Shown here: piece after piece, positions 54,639 to 63,904 of the stretch
Layout of the letters: each line of letters opens with the position of its first letter
Numbering within the stretch: position 1 is the stretch's first letter
Source of the DNA: Jeongeupia sp. HS-3
GTDB taxonomy: Bacteria; Pseudomonadota; Gammaproteobacteria; Burkholderiales; Chitinibacteraceae
Reading direction: 5' to 3'
Length of the DNA: 64,000 nucleotides
Assembly: GCF_015140455.1 (NCBI RefSeq)
Contig: NZ_AP024094.1
Span: forward strand, 1,302,001 to 1,366,000
The notes under the pieces: model-generated
Told to the model about the DNA's origin: nothing
Seen by the model: the letters and a program-made list of their open reading frames with translations, nothing else
Databases searched by the model: none
Translations under genes and position numbers: made by a program

Positions 54639-54666
54639 AAAAAAAGCCCACGGGATAAGCGCGGGC
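54639..54666 (-). terminator. terminator after fadA
   Basis: GCCCGCG and CGTGGGC (one G-T pair) form a seven-pair stem. On the minus strand seven T follow, 35 bases after the thiolase stop. Confidence 0.8.
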
Positions 54667-54700
54667 AAAAGACAGGCAGAGTTCAAACTCGTTGCAGGCC

Positions 54701-55906
54701 TTACAGCACCTGGATGATGCCGGCGGCGCCCATGCCGGTGCCGATGCACATGGTCACCATGCCGTAGGCGCCCGGCTTGCCCTGGCGGCGCAGGCCGTGG
54801 ATCAGCGTCGCGGCGCGGATGGCGCCGGTGGCGCCGAGCGGATGGCCGAGCGCAATCGCCCCCCCGTTCGGGTTCACCTTACTCATGTCCAGCCCCAGAT
54901 CGCGGCTGACGGCCAGCGCCTGTGCGGCAAAGGCTTCGTTCAGCTCGATCCACGCCAGATCGTTCAGGCTCAAGCCGGCTTGCTTGAGCGCGGCCGGAAT
55001 CGCTTCCTTCGGGCCGATCCCCATGATCGCCGGCGGCACGCCCTTGACCGCGAAGGTCGTGAACTTGGCCAGCGGCGTCAGGTTGTATTCCTTCAATACC
55101 TTTTCCGACACCAGGATCAGCGCGCCGGCGCCATCGGACATCTGCGAGCTGTTGCCGGCAGTGACCGAGCCCTTGGCGGCAAACACGGTCTTGAGCTTGG
55201 CCAGCCCTTCGAGACTGGTGTCGCGGCGCGGGCCTTCGTCGGTGGTCAGCGTCTTGTTGATCAGCTCGACCTCGCCGGTCGCGAGATTCGGCACCCGGTA
55301 GGTGACGTCGAGAGGGGTGATCTCGTCGGCAAACGCGTCCGATTCGATCGCCGCCAGCGCGCGGCGGTGCGATTCGACTGCGAACGCATCCTGGTCTTCG
55401 CGACTGACGTTCCATTGCTGCGCGACCTTCTCGGCGGTCAGGCCCATGCCGAAGGCAATCGCCATGTTTTCGTTGTTGGCGAAAAACGCCGGATTCAGCG
55501 CAACCTTGTTGCCCATCATCGGCACCATCGACATCGATTCGGCACCGGCGGCGATCATCACGTCGGCTTCACCGACGCGGATACGGTCGGCCGCCATCGA
55601 GACGGCATTGATGCCCGACGAGCAGAAGCGGTTGATGGTGATGCCACCGACGGTATCCGGCAGCCCGGCGAGCAGCGCGCCGATCCGCGCCACATTCATG
55701 CCCTGCTCGGCTTCCGGCATCGCGCAGCCGACGACGACGTCGTCGATGCGCGCCGGATCGAGCCCCGGCACCTGCGCCATCGCGCCCTTGATCACGTGCG
55801 CCAGCATGTCGTCCGGACGCACGTGCTTCATCATGCCGCGCGGCGCCTTGCCCACCGGGGTGCGGGTGGCGGCGACGATATAGACTTCCTGAATCTGTTT
55901 GCTCAT
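54701..55906 (-). CDS. fadA: acetyl-CoA C-acyltransferase (3-ketoacyl-CoA thiolase)
   Basis: A 401-residue thiolase of the FadA/FadI type for the last beta-oxidation step. The nucleophile is C95 (INRFCSSGINAV), with AMPEAEQGMNVAR and ALGHPLGATGAIR, and the second Cys in TMCIGTGMGAAGI. The ATG at 55906 has AGGAGCT upstream. It lies about 190 bases downstream of the two-domain dehydrogenase/hydratase gene on the same strand and probably forms its complex partner. It differs clearly from the biosynthetic thiolase phaA at 35-36 kb. Confidence 0.93.
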   Translation of the reverse strand: MSKQIQEVYIVAATRTPVGKAPRGMMKHVRPDDMLAHVIKGAMAQVPGLDPARIDDVVVGCAMPEAEQGMNVARIGALLAGLPDTVGGITINRFCSSGINAVSMAADRIRVGEADVMIAAGAESMSMVPMMGNKVALNPAFFANNENMAIAFGMGLTAEKVAQQWNVSREDQDAFAVESHRRALAAIESDAFADEITPLDVTYRVPNLATGEVELINKTLTTDEGPRRDTSLEGLAKLKTVFAAKGSVTAGNSSQMSDGAGALILVSEKVLKEYNLTPLAKFTTFAVKGVPPAIMGIGPKEAIPAALKQAGLSLNDLAWIELNEAFAAQALAVSRDLGLDMSKVNPNGGAIALGHPLGATGAIRAATLIHGLRRQGKPGAYGMVTMCIGTGMGAAGIIQVL

Positions 55907-56097
55907 GGTGAGCTCCTGATTTGTTGCACTTGCGACCTCAAAGGCCGCCAACTGTTTCAGAACCGCGAGAGCTGCGGGAAGGCCGTGGTGCAGGGCAAGG
56001 AACGGGGATGGCGAGGCAGCGGAATGGGCTGAAGCCCATGAGCATGCCGAACCAGCCCCGGTGACGCAGCCATGCGCCGCGGAGGCCCGCAGATCGG

Positions 56098-58479
56098 TCA
56101 GTTACGTAGCGGTTTGTTGTTCTCGAGCATGTACATGATGCGTTCCTGGGTCTTGCCCTTCTTCAGCAGTCCCATGAAGCGCTCACGCTCCAGCTTGAGT
56201 ATCCATTCCTCGTTCACCAGCGTGCCGGCCTCGACATCGCCACCGGTCACCACGTCGGCGATCTGGCAGCCGATGTAGTAGTCGTATTTGGAGATGAAAC
56301 CGCCTTCGAGCATATTGATCAGCTGGCCCTGGATCGTCGCGGCACCGCTGCGCCCGGCAACCGGGAACGCTTTCGGCTTCACCGGCGCGCGGTAGCCGGT
56401 TGCCGCCAGTGCGCGGACTTGCGCCTGCGCGACGAACAGCAGCTCGTTGCTGTTGAACAGCACGATGTCCGATTCCTTCAGATAGCCGATCTGCTGGCCT
56501 TCCTCGGCACTGGTGCCGACCTTGGCCATCGCCATCGCCAGGTAGTAGTCCTTCAGCACCGCGAGGATGTCGCCACCCTTGGCTTCGCGAGCCGCGCGCA
56601 GTGCGAACTCCTTGCAGCCGCCGCCGGCCGGCAGCAGACCGACGCCGACTTCAACCAGACCGATATACGTTTCCACCGCCGCGACCACGCGGCTGCAGTG
56701 CATCAGGAACTCGCAACCGCCGCCGAAGGCATAGCCCTGCGCGGCGCCGACCACCGGCACCTTGGCGTACTTGATCGCCATCGAGGTGTTCTGGAACTCG
56801 GCAACCATGTTTTCGATCGCGCCGAAATCACCGGTCATGAAGGCCGGGCCCATGCTGGCCAGATCGGCACCAACCGAGAACGGTGCTTCCGGATGCCAGA
56901 TCACCAGCCCCTGGAAGCGGGCTTCGGCGATGCGGATCGCCTCCTGCACGCCGGCGAGCACGTTGGCGCCAATGCAGTGCGCCTTGGTCTTGAACGACAG
57001 CACCGGCACGTCGGTCGCGGCCGGCGCCAACCACAGGCGGACGCTGTCGTTCTCGAACACGGTTTCGCCGTAGTTCGGCTCGGCATCGCCGACGAGTTGC
57101 GGCGGATAAAGCTGGCGACCATAAACCGGCAAGGTCGAACGGCCAATGAGTTTGTTCTGCGCCGCGCTGTACGAGCCGTCCGGCGCGTGCACGCCGTCGC
57201 GCTGCGCCACCCAGGCCGGCAGCGGCGTCGACGCCATGGTCTTGCCGGCGGCGATATCGGCACTGACGGCGTCGGCCACGGCTTTCCAGCCGGCGGCTTG
57301 CCACAGCTCGAACGGGCCCTGCTTCCAGCCGAAGCCCCAGCGAATCGCGAAATCGATGTCGCGGGCCGAATCGGCAATGCCGTCGAGCAAGGTGGCGACG
57401 TAATGCCACACGTCGCGCAGGCAGGCCCAGAGGAATTGCGCTTCCGGATGCGCCGATGCACGCAGCGCCGCAACCTTCTGTGCCGGGTCGTCGAGCTTGA
57501 GGATCGCCTTGACCTCGTCGCTGCCCTTCTGCCCGGACGGCACGTATTCGCCGGCCTTCGGGTCGAGCACGAAAATATCGCGGCCTTCTTTCTTATAGAT
57601 ACCGGCGCGGGTCTTCTGACCCAGCGCGCCCTTCTCAATCAGCGCGGCCAGCCAGGCCGGGCTCTTGTAGTACGCCGCCCATGGATCATCCGGCAGATTG
57701 TCGGTCATGGTCTTGACGACGTGCGCGAAGGTATCCAGGCCGACGACGTCGGCGGTGCGGAAGGTCGCCGACTTCGGACGGCCCATGCGCGGGCCGGTCA
57801 GATCGTCGACAACGTCGAAACGGATACCGAACTGCTCGGCGTGATGAATCGTCGCCAGCATCGAGAACACGCCGATGCGGTTGGCGATGAAGTTCGGGGT
57901 GTCCTTGGCGCGAACCACACCTTTGCCCAGACGGGTGACCAGGAAGGTCTCCAGCGCGTCGAGCTCGGCGCTTTCGGTGCCGGCGGTCGGGATCAGCTCC
58001 ACGAGGTACATATAGCGCGGCGGGTTGAAGAAGTGGATGCCGCAGAAGCGCGACTTCAGTTCGCCCGGTACGCCGTCGGCCAGTTTCTGGATAGCCAGGC
58101 CCGAGGTATTGGTGGCGAGGATCGCGTGCGCGGCGAGGTGCGGCGCGATCTTGGCATACAGATCGAGCTTCCAGTCGAGCCGTTCGGCGATCGCTTCGAT
58201 CACGAGGTCACAGTCGCCCAGCTTGGCCAGATCGGTGCCGTAGTTGGCGGCTTCGATCAGGTCGGCGCGCATCGCCGACATCAGCGGTGCGGGCTTGAGT
58301 TTCTTGAGGTTGTCGATGGCCTTGAGCACGATGCCGTTGGCCGGGCCTTCCTTGGCCGGCAGATCGAAGAGCACGGTATCGATACCGGCATTGGCCAGAT
58401 GAGCGGCGATTTGCGCTCCCATCACACCGGCACCGAGCACCGCGACCTTGCGGATCTGTTTCTGCGATACGTTAGACAT
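56098..58479 (-). CDS. 3-hydroxyacyl-CoA dehydrogenase/enoyl-CoA hydratase, HAD domain first
   Basis: A 793-residue two-domain beta-oxidation enzyme. The NAD motif (VAVLGAGVMGAQIAAHLANAGI) is at the N-terminus and the C-terminal HAD domain follows (KDTPNFIANRIGVFS). The crotonase-type hydratase domain is at the C-terminus (WHPEAPFSVGADLASMG, AAQGYAFGGGCEFLMHCSRVVA). This order is the reverse of Escherichia coli FadB and resembles the FadN-like group, so I give no symbol. Glycines for the oxyanion hole are present. It lies between fadL and the thiolase on the same strand. Confidence 0.92.
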   Translation of the reverse strand: MSNVSQKQIRKVAVLGAGVMGAQIAAHLANAGIDTVLFDLPAKEGPANGIVLKAIDNLKKLKPAPLMSAMRADLIEAANYGTDLAKLGDCDLVIEAIAERLDWKLDLYAKIAPHLAAHAILATNTSGLAIQKLADGVPGELKSRFCGIHFFNPPRYMYLVELIPTAGTESAELDALETFLVTRLGKGVVRAKDTPNFIANRIGVFSMLATIHHAEQFGIRFDVVDDLTGPRMGRPKSATFRTADVVGLDTFAHVVKTMTDNLPDDPWAAYYKSPAWLAALIEKGALGQKTRAGIYKKEGRDIFVLDPKAGEYVPSGQKGSDEVKAILKLDDPAQKVAALRASAHPEAQFLWACLRDVWHYVATLLDGIADSARDIDFAIRWGFGWKQGPFELWQAAGWKAVADAVSADIAAGKTMASTPLPAWVAQRDGVHAPDGSYSAAQNKLIGRSTLPVYGRQLYPPQLVGDAEPNYGETVFENDSVRLWLAPAATDVPVLSFKTKAHCIGANVLAGVQEAIRIAEARFQGLVIWHPEAPFSVGADLASMGPAFMTGDFGAIENMVAEFQNTSMAIKYAKVPVVGAAQGYAFGGGCEFLMHCSRVVAAVETYIGLVEVGVGLLPAGGGCKEFALRAAREAKGGDILAVLKDYYLAMAMAKVGTSAEEGQQIGYLKESDIVLFNSNELLFVAQAQVRALAATGYRAPVKPKAFPVAGRSGAATIQGQLINMLEGGFISKYDYYIGCQIADVVTGGDVEAGTLVNEEWILKLERERFMGLLKKGKTQERIMYMLENNKPLRN

Positions 58480-58532
58480 GCATTATCCCCGCGTGGAAAA
58501 CGCCCCCAAAGGCTGCGGCCGGCTGGCCGCAA

Positions 58533-58558
58533 CGGCGGACGGGTGCCCCCGTCCGCCG
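58533..58558 (-). other. hairpin between fadL and the HAD/ECH gene
   Basis: CGGCGGACGGG and CCCGTCCGCCG flank a four-base loop seven bases after the fadL stop, with no T-run. It may set the ratio of fadL to downstream message. Confidence 0.5.
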
Positions 58559-58564
58559 CATCCC

Positions 58565-59962
58565 TTAGAAGCGGTAGTTAAGTTGCGCGCCAAGAATATT
58601 GGCGTAGCTCTTGAAGTTGGCCTTGGTGGTCGTGCCGCTACCGGTACATCCGTTGGCGGCCGAACATTCCTTGTTGTTCATGTTGGCATCCTGGATATCA
58701 ACATAGGTGTAGGCGACATCCACCGACATGTTCTTGCTGAAGGCATAGTTGGCACCGATCGAGTACCAGATCCGGTTGTTGTCCGGCAGCGCGGCGATAC
58801 GCTCGGCCTCGCTCGGTACCGGGCTCTGGTCGTAGGCCAGACCGAAGCGCAACAGCAGCGGATCATTGACCTTGTAGGTCGCACCCAGCGAGTAGCGGCT
58901 GGTGTTTTTCCAGTCCTGCTCGATCACCGCGTCCGGCAAGCCGGTATCGAACTTCAGCCGCAGTTCCTTGAACTTCGAGTGCCGGGTGTAGGTCCAGTCG
59001 CCCATGAACGCCAACTGTTCGTTGATCGTTTTGTAGAAGTTCAGCGAGAACGAATCCGGCGTATCGACATCGACCGTACCCTCGCCGCTGCGATAGCCCT
59101 TGAGCGCCAGGCCGCCGATCACCGTGCTGTCGAGCGCGCCCAGACCCAGCGTGCTCGGGCGTGTCCAGTTGGCGTCGCCTTCGAGGCTTTGGCTGATGCT
59201 CGAACGATAAGCCGCGCCAATGCGCAGGCTTGGATCGACCTGCCACATCCCGCCAAGGTTGAAGCCGAAGGCCCAGTCGTCGCCTTCGTAGTCGAGTTCA
59301 CCGTCGTACTCGCCGGTGCCGGCCACCAGCTTCGGATTGCTTGCGGCCAGCGGCCTGCCGCCCACCACCGTTGCACCCGCCTGGGTGCCGAAGTCGGCGC
59401 GTTTTTTGAATGTGGCCTTCATGTATTGCACGGTCACACCGGCGCCGACCGAGAACTGCTCGTTGAACTTGTAGGCAAAGGTCGGATTGAGCGCGATCGT
59501 CATCATGTCCAGGGTGTTGCCGTTGTAACGGCCCACCCAGTTGCTGTCGTACTCGATCGCATCGCCGAACGGCACGAACATGCCCAGACCCACCCAGGCC
59601 TGATCGTTGATCTGGTGGGAAATGTAAGCCTGCGGCACCACCACCGGCGAAGTCGGATCACCGGCATCGCTGCCGCTGATCGGCCGTCCGGCCGCGGTCG
59701 TGGCGCTGACGTTTTCAGGCTTGATATGCGGGTCGACGACGATCAGCGCGCCCGAAACGTTGGTGCCTGGCAGGTAGGTCATACCGGCCGGGTTGTAGAA
59801 AATGGTCGTCGCATCCTGAGCGGCCGCACCGGCCGAGTTGGCAACACCCTGTGCACTGACGCTCTGAACACCGAAGTGATAGCCGGAGGCGCTGGCATTC
59901 GTAGCCAGAACCAGCAGGCTGCCAACCCCCATGGTGCGCAAAGCAAAAGCGATGGTCTTCAT
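58565..59962 (-). CDS. fadL: FadL-family long-chain fatty acid outer-membrane transporter
   Basis: A 465-residue outer-membrane barrel. The signal peptide is MKTIAFALRTMGVGSLLVLA with TNASA cleavage. The mature protein starts SGYHFGVQSVSAQGVANSAGAAAQDATTIFYNPAGMTYL, the FadL hatch pattern with the NPAG motif. A YVDIQDANMNNKECSAANGC segment is a likely surface loop with two cysteines. It ends LGAQLNYRF with the terminal Phe. AAGGAG precedes the ATG at 59962. Upstream is a GTAGTGT palindrome containing a perfect TTGACA. Confidence 0.93.
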   Translation of the reverse strand: MKTIAFALRTMGVGSLLVLATNASASGYHFGVQSVSAQGVANSAGAAAQDATTIFYNPAGMTYLPGTNVSGALIVVDPHIKPENVSATTAAGRPISGSDAGDPTSPVVVPQAYISHQINDQAWVGLGMFVPFGDAIEYDSNWVGRYNGNTLDMMTIALNPTFAYKFNEQFSVGAGVTVQYMKATFKKRADFGTQAGATVVGGRPLAASNPKLVAGTGEYDGELDYEGDDWAFGFNLGGMWQVDPSLRIGAAYRSSISQSLEGDANWTRPSTLGLGALDSTVIGGLALKGYRSGEGTVDVDTPDSFSLNFYKTINEQLAFMGDWTYTRHSKFKELRLKFDTGLPDAVIEQDWKNTSRYSLGATYKVNDPLLLRFGLAYDQSPVPSEAERIAALPDNNRIWYSIGANYAFSKNMSVDVAYTYVDIQDANMNNKECSAANGCTGSGTTTKANFKSYANILGAQLNYRF

Positions 59963-60059
59963 TCGTGCTCTCCTTAGACGCAGCAGTGCTGCAAGCAAGC
60001 TTCATTTATCAATCACTCTTTTAAAACGAGCGATTTATCTATGGTTCGGCACTGGCGAT

Positions 60060-60081
60060 GTAGTGTCAATAATCACACTAC
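60060..60081. promoter_or_regulatory. 22-bp palindrome upstream of fadL
   Basis: GTAGTGT and ACACTAC are exact complements separated by eight bases. On the minus strand a perfect TTGACA (60064-60069) lies inside it, so it may be a -35 covered by an operator. No convincing -10 is seen at 17 bases. The arms share GTAGT/ACTAC with the repeats upstream of the small gene at 53.7 kb. Confidence 0.5.
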
Positions 60082-60105
60082 CTATCGCCCCGTTTCGTTG
60101 CACGT

Positions 60106-62562
60106 TCAGATCACTTTGCGATGAATTGCACCGGAATCGGCCATCGCCAGTTGCGGATCGAAATCGTCGACCATGATGACTTCGCGCTTCAGACGGCGAG
60201 CACGCTGCACCGCGGCGAACTCGATGTCGTTGATCAAACCCTTGCTGCGTGCGTCGTCCAGCCGTTCCTGCGCGGTAATTCCGACCAGTTGCCCCTTGCG
60301 CTGGGCACTGCGCAGCTTGCCTTCGAGCGCTTCGGTTTCGATCACCGCCTTGAGTGCATGCTCGAGCACGCCGACGGCATCGTTTTCATCCTTGGAGCGG
60401 TACATGTAGTGCACCAGGCGATCACGCGCTTCGGACGGTTCCATCAACAGCTTGGCGACCTGGGTACCGGTGCGGTCGGATGCCGGCTTGTACGACAGCC
60501 CCAGCGGGAACACCACGCGGCGCATCAGCCACGCCAGCGCACCGCTCGGGTGGTTGGCGAGGAAACCATTCATGGCTTCCTGGCAATCGAACAGCGCGGT
60601 CTCGACGGCCCAGCGCACCAGTGGCAGATCGTCGGCAGGCGCGCCGTCGTCCTCGAACTTCTTCAACGACGCGGTGGCGATATAAAGATTGGAGAGCATG
60701 TCGCCAAGACGGGCCGACAGTTTTTCCTTGAACTTGAGGCTGCCGCCGAGCGAGGCCATGCCCATGTCGGCGAGGAAGGCGAACGCCGACGACAGACGGG
60801 TGATGTCGCGGTAGTACTGCGCGGTCGGGCCGCTCTTGCCGCCACCGGCCAGCTTGGCGCCGGTGACGCCGAGCACCAGCGCGCGCACCGCGTTCGAGAC
60901 CGTGAAGCCGATATGGCCGATCACCGCAGCATCAAAGGCCTTGCCGTCGTTGCTCATCGCCGCGCGCAGTTCCTTCAGCACGAACGGGTGGCAGCGGATC
61001 GCGCCCTGACCGAAGATGATCATCGACCGGGTGAGGATGTTCGCGCCTTCGACGGTGATCGCCACCGGAATCGCGCCATAGCCGAGCGCCAGGTAGTTGC
61101 GCGGGCCGGTGCAGACCGCCTTGCCGGCGTGCACGTCCATCGCGTCGTTGATGGTCTTACGCATGCGTTCGGTGTTGTGATACTTGAGGATGCCCGACAG
61201 CACCGACGGCTTTTCACCGAGATCGAGCGCGGTCAGCGCCAGACGTTGTGCCGCGTCCATCTGATAGGTGTAGCCACCGATCCGCCCCAGCGCCTCGTCG
61301 ACGCCTTCGAACTTGCCGATCGACATGCCGAACTGGTTGCGGATGCGGGCATAGGCACCGGTGGTATACGAAGCGAGCTTGCCCGAGGCGACCGACATCG
61401 CCGGCAGCGAGATGCAGCGACCGACCGACAGGCATTCGACCAGCATGCGCCAGCCCTGGCCGACGTAGTCCTTGCCGCCGATGATCCAGTCCATCGGGAT
61501 GAACACGTCCTTGCCCCAGTTCGGGCCGTTCTGGAACGTCGCGGTACCCGGATAGTGGCGGCGACCGATGCTCACGCCTTCGTGATTGGTCGGAATCAGC
61601 GCGCAGGTGATGCCGATGTCGTCCTTCTCACCGATGAGGTGTTCCGGGTCATAGAGCTTGAACGCCAGCCCCAGCACGGTCGCAACCGGGCCGAGGGTGA
61701 TGTAGCGCTTTTCCCAGGTCACGCGCATGCCGAGCACATTGTCGTGCTTCTCGCCGGTGCGCGGATCGGTGTAGCTGCCGCGGCAGACGATGCCGTAGTC
61801 GGGAATACCGCCGGCGTCCGAGCCCGCCTCGGGGCTGGTCAGCGCAAAGCACGGGATGTCCACGCCCTTGGCCAAACGCGGCAGGTAGTAGTTCTTTTGT
61901 TCGTCAGTACCGTAGTGCTGCAGCAACTCACCCGGGCCGAGCGAGTTCGGCACCATCACCGTCACCGCGGCCGAACCCGAGCGGGTAGCGATCTTGGTGA
62001 CCACACGGGCGTGAGCGTAGTTGGAGAATTCCTTGCCGCCGAATTCCTTCTTGATGATCATGCCCAGGAAGCCGTTGTCCTTGATGAACTGCCAGACTTC
62101 GGGGGTCAGATCCTTGGTTTCCTGCGTGATCTGCCAGTCGTCGAGCATCTTGCACAGCGTTTCGGTCGGGCCGTTCAGGAAGGCCTCTTCCTCGGCAGTC
62201 AGCTTCGGTGCCGGATAGCTGTGCAGCTTGTTGTAATCGGGCTTGCCCGAGAACAGATCCCTATCCCACCACACCGTACCGGCATCGATCGCTTCCTGTT
62301 CGGTCTGCGACATGGCCGGGGTGATTTTCTTGAAGATAGAGAACAGCGGGCCGGTAACGATGGCGCGACGCAGCGGCTTGAGGTTGAGCACCGCCAATAC
62401 CGCGAGCGCGCCAGCCCCCCAGGCCCAATGCGCACCTTGGGCGGTAATACAGTAAGCCAGGCCTGCCAATACCACGAGCGACGTCAGCCACAACGGTGCA
62501 CGCCGGTAGGCGAGCACCAGAAAGGCGACCAGAACAACGGCGACTCCGATCAGTGCGGTCAT
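60106..62562 (-). CDS. fadE: acyl-CoA dehydrogenase, FadE type
   Basis: An 818-residue FAD enzyme for the first beta-oxidation step. Two N-terminal membrane segments (VVLVAFLVLAYRRAPLWLTSLVVLAGLAYCI) are followed by the acyl-CoA dehydrogenase domain (CFALTSPEAGSDAGGIPDYG; MRKTINDAMDVHAGKAVC). The C-terminal DUF1974-like region typical of FadE ends AMADSGAIHRKVI. It begins 34 bases after the psrA stop and is probably transcribed from the PsrA-controlled promoter. No separate terminator is visible between them. Confidence 0.94.
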   Translation of the reverse strand: MTALIGVAVVLVAFLVLAYRRAPLWLTSLVVLAGLAYCITAQGAHWAWGAGALAVLAVLNLKPLRRAIVTGPLFSIFKKITPAMSQTEQEAIDAGTVWWDRDLFSGKPDYNKLHSYPAPKLTAEEEAFLNGPTETLCKMLDDWQITQETKDLTPEVWQFIKDNGFLGMIIKKEFGGKEFSNYAHARVVTKIATRSGSAAVTVMVPNSLGPGELLQHYGTDEQKNYYLPRLAKGVDIPCFALTSPEAGSDAGGIPDYGIVCRGSYTDPRTGEKHDNVLGMRVTWEKRYITLGPVATVLGLAFKLYDPEHLIGEKDDIGITCALIPTNHEGVSIGRRHYPGTATFQNGPNWGKDVFIPMDWIIGGKDYVGQGWRMLVECLSVGRCISLPAMSVASGKLASYTTGAYARIRNQFGMSIGKFEGVDEALGRIGGYTYQMDAAQRLALTALDLGEKPSVLSGILKYHNTERMRKTINDAMDVHAGKAVCTGPRNYLALGYGAIPVAITVEGANILTRSMIIFGQGAIRCHPFVLKELRAAMSNDGKAFDAAVIGHIGFTVSNAVRALVLGVTGAKLAGGGKSGPTAQYYRDITRLSSAFAFLADMGMASLGGSLKFKEKLSARLGDMLSNLYIATASLKKFEDDGAPADDLPLVRWAVETALFDCQEAMNGFLANHPSGALAWLMRRVVFPLGLSYKPASDRTGTQVAKLLMEPSEARDRLVHYMYRSKDENDAVGVLEHALKAVIETEALEGKLRSAQRKGQLVGITAQERLDDARSKGLINDIEFAAVQRARRLKREVIMVDDFDPQLAMADSGAIHRKVI

Positions 62563-62596
62563 GATGAACTCTCTCCTCTAGCGGAAAATGCCTACG

Positions 62597-63244
62597 TCAG
62601 CCGGCGGCCGGGGCATTGAGCCCGGCGACGACAAACGGCAGCAGCATGCGCGCGATCAACTCCGGATCACGCGCGTTGACGATGGGTTGCGTCATAAACA
62701 GCCGCAACACGTTGTTACCGGCGAACGCATTGAAGATTGCGCTCGACAGAAAATGGAAGCGCCAGTGCAACTCCAGCTCGGACAAATGCGGCATCGCCCG
62801 GCCCAAGGCGGCGATGTAGCGGCGAGACATCTCGCCGTATCGGCGCGGCATGCTTTCTTTCAGCGCCGGATGCGGCTCGACAAAGGTGCGCGCCAGCAGC
62901 TTCACGAACAGCTGACCACCTTTATCGGGCTCACTACCCATTTGCAGCGCAGCGTTGATGAAGGAATGGACAATCTGCAGCGCACTCGGCACTTCACTGG
63001 CACGCTCGGCGTCGTCCAAATGCGCCAGCATCAGCTGCGAGAACGGCTCGGCACGGCGTTCGAACACCGCCTTGAACAGACCATCCTTCGAGCCGAAGTA
63101 GTAATTCACCGCGGCGATATTCACGCCGGCAGCCTGGGTGATCAGTCGCATCGACGTGGCGTGAAAGCCATGTTCGACAAACAACTTTTCGGCTGCGTCC
63201 AGAATGCGTGCCGAGGTTTCGAGTGCTTTGGCCGATTCAGCCAT
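62597..63244 (-). CDS. psrA: TetR family regulator, PsrA-like
   Basis: 215 residues from the ATG at 63244 (AAGGAG site). The N-terminal TetR helix-turn-helix (ARILDAAEKLFVEHGFHATSMRLITQAAGVNIAAVNYYFGSKDGLFKAVFERR) is closest to fatty-acid-responsive repressors. The C-terminal helical domain is variable and would bind acyl-CoA. A 24-base palindrome upstream contains CAAAC-N4-GTTTG, the motif of the Pseudomonas PsrA operator, which supports the name and implies autoregulation. The gene is followed by fadE on the same strand. Regulation of other fad genes here is not shown by identical boxes. Confidence 0.8.
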   Translation of the reverse strand: MAESAKALETSARILDAAEKLFVEHGFHATSMRLITQAAGVNIAAVNYYFGSKDGLFKAVFERRAEPFSQLMLAHLDDAERASEVPSALQIVHSFINAALQMGSEPDKGGQLFVKLLARTFVEPHPALKESMPRRYGEMSRRYIAALGRAMPHLSELELHWRFHFLSSAIFNAFAGNNVLRLFMTQPIVNARDPELIARMLLPFVVAGLNAPAAG

Positions 63245-63277
63245 TTTGTGCTCCTTGTTTTGTAATCGACCGATCAC

Positions 63278-63301
63278 AATTTCAAACACACGTTTGAAAT
63301 T
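63278..63301. promoter_or_regulatory. PsrA-type operator
   Basis: AATTTCAAAC and its exact complement GTTTGAAATT flank ACAC. The core CAAAC-N4-GTTTG matches the PsrA consensus. It lies 34 bases before the psrA ATG and covers the predicted -10. Confidence 0.8.
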
Positions 63302-63325
63302 ACGCCACGCATTGACCCGCGTCAA
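63297..63325 (-). promoter_or_regulatory. predicted psrA-fadE promoter
   Basis: On the minus strand TTGACG (63320-63325, five of six) and TAATTT (63297-63302) are 17 bases apart. The operator overlaps the -10, as expected for repression. Confidence 0.5.
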
Positions 63326-63423
63326 GCAATGAAGCAAACGATCGTTTTAATTTTGACTCATCCACGCCACAAGGGCACGAACAACCCGACTAGAACGTTG
63401 TATTCCGGTGAGAGGCCGACGCC

Positions 63424-63828
63424 TTAGCGTCCCGCCCGTTCGTCGACGAGGCCATCGATATACAACCAGCCCAGCTGCGGATCACGGCGAAACCGACTGC
63501 GTTCGCTCAGGCGTTCGGCGCGCCCGCCCACCTTGTAATACGCGGTAAACGCCACTTCGGCACTATCGCCATCCGGCCAGTGCCCCGCCACCTCAAGCCT
63601 GAGCCACTTGATCGGCGCTTCATCGGCCAGATCAAGCGAAACCGGCCGGGTTTCCGGCGCCCAGCTTGCCAGCAGGTACGCTTCCAGGCCGTAAACATAG
63701 GCGCTATAGCGCGAGCGCATCAGCGCTTCGGCATCCGCTGCGGCGAGGCCGTCATGCAGGCGGCCGCAGCAAAGCGCATACGCCAGGCCGCTGCCGCACG
63801 GACAGACGGCGGGTTTGTGTTTGGACAT
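63424..63828 (-). CDS. ychJ: YchJ family protein with SEC-C zinc motif
   Basis: A 134-residue protein with the N-terminal zinc motif CPCGSG...LCCG (residues 9-22). The conserved EALMRSRYSAYVYGLEAYLLASW follows. The core is a YchJ/nuclear-transport-factor-2-like fold (FTAYYKVGGRAERLSERSRF). The function of YchJ is unknown; the SEC-C motif is shared with SecA C-termini. It is divergent from the HAD hydrolase gene with a 76-base gap. Confidence 0.88.
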   Translation of the reverse strand: MSKHKPAVCPCGSGLAYALCCGRLHDGLAAADAEALMRSRYSAYVYGLEAYLLASWAPETRPVSLDLADEAPIKWLRLEVAGHWPDGDSAEVAFTAYYKVGGRAERLSERSRFRRDPQLGWLYIDGLVDERAGR

Positions 63829-63904
63829 GGATTTCCCCGTTCGCTGCGACCACTCGGCCGCATCGGTTAAACTATTGTTTTGTAAAGAACACGGATTATC
63901 TGCG

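Noticed and set aside
56419-58581. Long open frame opposite the HAD/ECH gene
   Set aside because: Antisense of a well-supported gene with a composition typical of shadow frames.
60121-62619. Very long open frame on the plus strand opposite fadE
   Set aside because: It mirrors fadE codon positions, a common artefact of GC-rich codon use. The translation has no recognisable domain and is rich in His, Arg and Gln.
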